Source of the DNA: an uncultured Eubacteriales bacterium | GTDB taxonomy: Bacteria; Bacillota; Clostridia; Christensenellales; Aristaeellaceae | Direction: 5' to 3' | Assembly (NCBI GenBank): GCA_902764915.1 | Contig: CACWXY010000002.1 | Coordinates: 1 to 64,000 of the forward strand | Length of the DNA stretch: 64,000 nt | Shown here: positions 63,553 to 64,000 of the stretch, piece by piece | How positions within the stretch are numbered: position 1 is the stretch's first letter | Layout: every line of letters begins with the position of its first letter | Notes under the pieces: model-generated | What the model was told of the DNA's origin: nothing | Databases searched by the model: none | The model's input: the letters and a program-made list of their open reading frames with translations, nothing else | Program-made: the position numbers and the translations under genes

Positions 63553-64000
63553 TTACTCGGTTTTTTCCATGCCCAGACTCCTGACAAAGCGCAGGAAGCC
63601 GGCAGTTCCCTCTTCCGTATCCGGATAGACGCCGCAGTCCCGCAGCACCTGGGCACAGACCATTGCGGTTTCCCGGCGCAGCACACGCTCGGCCTCCGCA
63701 TGATCGCGGCAGAGCCCCTGCTTTTCGACAATTTCCTTTACCCAGGCAAAATGCTTATAGCTGGGATCCTCCTCAGAGGGCACTGTCAGCGGCTTTTCGC
63801 CGGTCAGGTAGTCTTCCAGCAGATGAAGCTCGGTCTTCAGCCGTCCTGGAAGAATAAACAGACCCATGACCTCGATCAGGCCAATGTTTTCGCGCTTGAT
63901 GTGATGTAGCGGGGTATGCGGATGGAAAATGCCCAGAGGCCATTCCTCGCTGGTGCGGTTGTTGCGCAGCACCAGGCAGAGCTTCCATGCATCGTTTTCC
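63553..64000 (-). CDS. galT: Galactose-1-phosphate uridylyltransferase, class II, 3' part
   Basis: The last 149 residues of a GalT2-type enzyme; the gene continues past the right edge. Reading from the edge, WKLCLVLRNNRTSEEWPLGI, HPHTPLHHIKRENIGLIEVM and GLFILPGRLKTELHLLEDYL match the C-terminal domain typical of Bacillota GalT. It exchanges UDP between glucose-1-phosphate and galactose-1-phosphate in the Leloir pathway. Confidence 0.88.
   Translation of the reverse strand, partial: ENDAWKLCLVLRNNRTSEEWPLGIFHPHTPLHHIKRENIGLIEVMGLFILPGRLKTELHLLEDYLTGEKPLTVPSEEDPSYKHFAWVKEIVEKQGLCRDHAEAERVLRRETAMVCAQVLRDCGVYPDTEEGTAGFLRFVRSLGMEKTE

Overview
The window looks like a chromosomal segment of a Gram-positive Bacillota bacterium, probably a gut or rumen member of the Clostridia. 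The pointers are AGGAGG-type ribosome binding sites, the rbgA-rnhB and topA-trmFO-hslV-hslU gene orders, GH51 and uronate catabolism, and a secreted protein with Thr-Pro linkers. I cannot name the genus. I saw no rRNA, tRNA, riboswitch or CRISPR array by eye.

Layout. 1-10.99 kb is an accessory and decayed region. It holds a truncated Rpn-type nuclease, a VOC-protein fragment, a broken AlbA_2/RecG-like regulator carrying a 68-bp tandem duplication, a SEC-C protein and a large DUF2325 protein. Next come 97-bp tandem repeats and three regularly spaced palindromes ahead of a GntP permease, then a prophage tail-module remnant on the minus strand with a HicAB toxin-antitoxin pair lodged inside it.

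11-19 kb is nucleotide-sugar and envelope metabolism: a coupled operon of a UDP-glucuronate 4-epimerase, a galacturonokinase-like GHMP kinase and a sugar-1-phosphate nucleotidyltransferase; an unusual fusion of an XRE helix-turn-helix to UDP-glucose 6-dehydrogenase; nagB; and a secreted protein with four SH3b repeats. 19.3-25.6 kb is a divergent uronate and arabinan catabolic locus (uxaB-uxaA against uxaC-GH51). Free galacturonate could therefore be either catabolised or activated to a nucleotide sugar.

25.6-36 kb holds a tRNA-dihydrouridine synthase and a four-gene minus-strand operon: MBL-fold hydrolase, GAF/HD-GYP protein, a 1708-residue FecR-domain protein with PT linkers and acidic repeats, and a CHASE2 adenylate/guanylate cyclase. 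This reads as a cyclic-nucleotide signalling module built around a giant membrane-anchored protein. 36.6-40.4 kb holds an esterase, a GNAT acetyltransferase, a patatin-like lipase and a MATE exporter.

40.5-49.3 kb is one long minus-strand operon (rbgA, rnhB, a 1364-residue double GT-C protein mannosyltransferase with carbohydrate-binding modules, a P-loop kinase, a C39-like protein, an aldose 1-epimerase-like protein and an SRAP protein). It diverges from a plus-strand operon (small membrane protein, DUF4230, Xaa-Pro aminopeptidase, TetR, deoD). 53.8-63.5 kb is conserved housekeeping: topA, trmFO, hslV, hslU, an unknown gene, proC, a catalytically degraded RNase H-like protein, a tyrosine recombinase, a Cys-rich small protein and free-Met-R-sulfoxide reductase. 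A truncated galT lies at the right edge.

The strongest candidates for something undescribed are the galacturonate-activation operon, the cyclase/HD-GYP/FecR-giant operon, the double GT-C fusion and the XRE-dehydrogenase fusion.
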